From NCBI RefSeq assembly GCF_002863305.2, contig NZ_CP136962.1, forward strand, positions 1,736,001 through 1,800,000: a stretch of DNA of 64,000 bases, in the 5' to 3' direction. Both the position numbers and the translations under genes were made by a program. The stretch comes from Neisseria perflava (GTDB lineage Bacteria; Pseudomonadota; Gammaproteobacteria; Burkholderiales; Neisseriaceae). A model generated the notes under the pieces. That model did not search any database, was not told where the DNA came from, and was given only the letters and a program-made list of their open reading frames with translations. The first letter of the stretch is position 1; the number at the start of each line of letters is the position of its first letter. Of this stretch, positions 63,310-64,000 are shown one piece after another.

Positions 63310-64000
63310 ATGAAACCCAACCGCCTTTTGCCCCTCGTCCTCTTATTAACCGCCCTCTCCGCCCATGCCAAAGATTTCATTATCTACGACCGCATGGACT
63401 ATGTCGGCAAACCCGACCTTACTGCCGACAAACTCTCCAAAGTGTTCTTGGTTTACGAAAGCGAGCTGGTCAAACCCGATCCGACGGGCAAACGCAAACA
63501 CGGCGTACTCAACGAAGCGCGTATCCGTGAATTGGCCAAACAATCGCGCCGCGAAGGCTACCGCACCATTTCCACCGACATCGAAAGCTGGTTTGCCGAA
63601 AAAGACGGCCAACTGCTGACCCCCGACGAATTAAGAACCGACTTTGCGCGGATGTACCAAATCTTCAGAGAAGAAAACCCGCGCGCCTTCATCAGCAACT
63701 ACGGCATGCCTTCCGAACACCTGCACGGCATCCGCCACTACCGCCCCAACGTTGACAACGAAGCCATCTTGGCCAAATGGCGGCAAGTCAGCAAACGCCG
63801 CGTGCCCACCGCCGCCATCAGCGACTATGCCAATCCTGTGTTCTACATCACTTCCCCCGATTTGGTGCAATGGGAAAAAGACGTGAAAACCGCCGTTGAC
63901 GACATTCATCAACGCTTTCCCAACAAAAAAATCATCGGCTACATCTGGCCGCAATATTATTCGGCCACCAACAGCCCTTATTTCAAGCAGTTCATCGACC
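63310..64000 (+). CDS. Secreted protein of unknown function, possibly TIM-barrel hydrolase (partial at right edge)
   Basis: The start ATG at 63310 begins a Sec signal (MKPNRLLPLVLLLTALSAHA); at least 230 codons are visible and the frame stays open at the window end. The mature part (KDFIIYDRMDYVGKP; RELAKQSRREGYRTISTDIESWF; NPRAFISNYGMPSEHLHGIRHYRP; TAAISDYANPVFYITSPDLVQW) reads like alternating strands and helices with acidic residues at strand ends, as in TIM-barrel glycosidases. I do not recognise a family. No ribosome site is strong. Confidence 0.8.
   Translation, partial: MKPNRLLPLVLLLTALSAHAKDFIIYDRMDYVGKPDLTADKLSKVFLVYESELVKPDPTGKRKHGVLNEARIRELAKQSRREGYRTISTDIESWFAEKDGQLLTPDELRTDFARMYQIFREENPRAFISNYGMPSEHLHGIRHYRPNVDNEAILAKWRQVSKRRVPTAAISDYANPVFYITSPDLVQWEKDVKTAVDDIHQRFPNKKIIGYIWPQYYSATNSPYFKQFID

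Overview
The window is a 64-kb piece of a Neisseria chromosome. The evidence is the very frequent DNA uptake sequence (DUS) GCCGTCTGAA, mostly in the extended form AGGCCGTCTGAA and often paired as inverted repeats that act as terminators. Further support comes from the IS1106-like and IS1016-like insertion sequences and typically neisserial proteins. The AG-type DUS (rather than the ATGCCGTCTGAA form that dominates in meningococcus and gonococcus) points to a commensal species, for example of the subflava/flavescens kind; this is an inference from dialect, not a species call.

Layout. 1-5.1 kb: TauE/SafE exporter (cut by the left edge), a DGC-type cysteine protein and a very large DUF2339 membrane protein. 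5.3-8.6 kb: an AT-richer accessory pocket with a small secreted protein, a Sel1-repeat protein and a predicted EVE-like plus PD-(D/E)XK nuclease protein whose start is coupled to the polA stop. 8.6-11.4 kb: polA. 11.6-15.6 kb: a ribbon-helix-helix-like regulator with a perfect palindrome just upstream, then PspA, a YqiJ-like OB-fold membrane protein and a YqiK-like flotillin, a membrane-stress set. 15.7-16.9 kb: an IS1106-like element inserted in the flotillin terminator. 17.2-24.2 kb: the full atpIBEFHAGDC operon (minus strand) with a clear promoter. 24.4-27.2 kb: parB and a fused pabB-pabC. 27.3-34.4 kb: ppk2, a PNPOx-like protein, ubiX, tRNA-Leu(GAG), secG, tpiA, a PCMT-like methyltransferase, a rhodanese, an amino-acid antiporter and a homocysteine methyltransferase. 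34.5-37.1 kb: a periplasmic protein, fabF and acpP. 37.3-40.3 kb: a frameshifted IS1016-like element, a DUF389 membrane protein and a small graveyard holding a diverged pabC tail and a type III Mod-like N-terminal fragment.

40.4-54.8 kb: S9 prolyl oligopeptidase, ppk1, fabI, mscL, rne divergent from rluC, a HAD phosphatase, a secreted LigE-type DNA ligase, an MBL hydrolase, and a BamE-like lipoprotein followed by an L,D-transpeptidase-like protein. 55.1-64 kb: an MFS transporter, a four-gene amino-acid ABC importer, a Tat-exported Csp-type copper storage protein, a hexapeptide acetyltransferase, rpmE, a GT39-like membrane glycosyltransferase and a secreted protein cut by the right edge.

Most of the window is housekeeping: ATP synthesis, fatty-acid synthesis (fabF, acpP, fabI), polyphosphate metabolism (ppk1, ppk2), folate and RNA processing. 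The most unusual parts are the EVE-nuclease gene, the PspA/flotillin operon with its putative autoregulator, the sigma-54-like site near 53.5 kb and the remnant patch at 39.8-40.25 kb. No CRISPR array, rRNA, Correia element or prophage was seen. Functions are assigned by reading motifs, without database searches.
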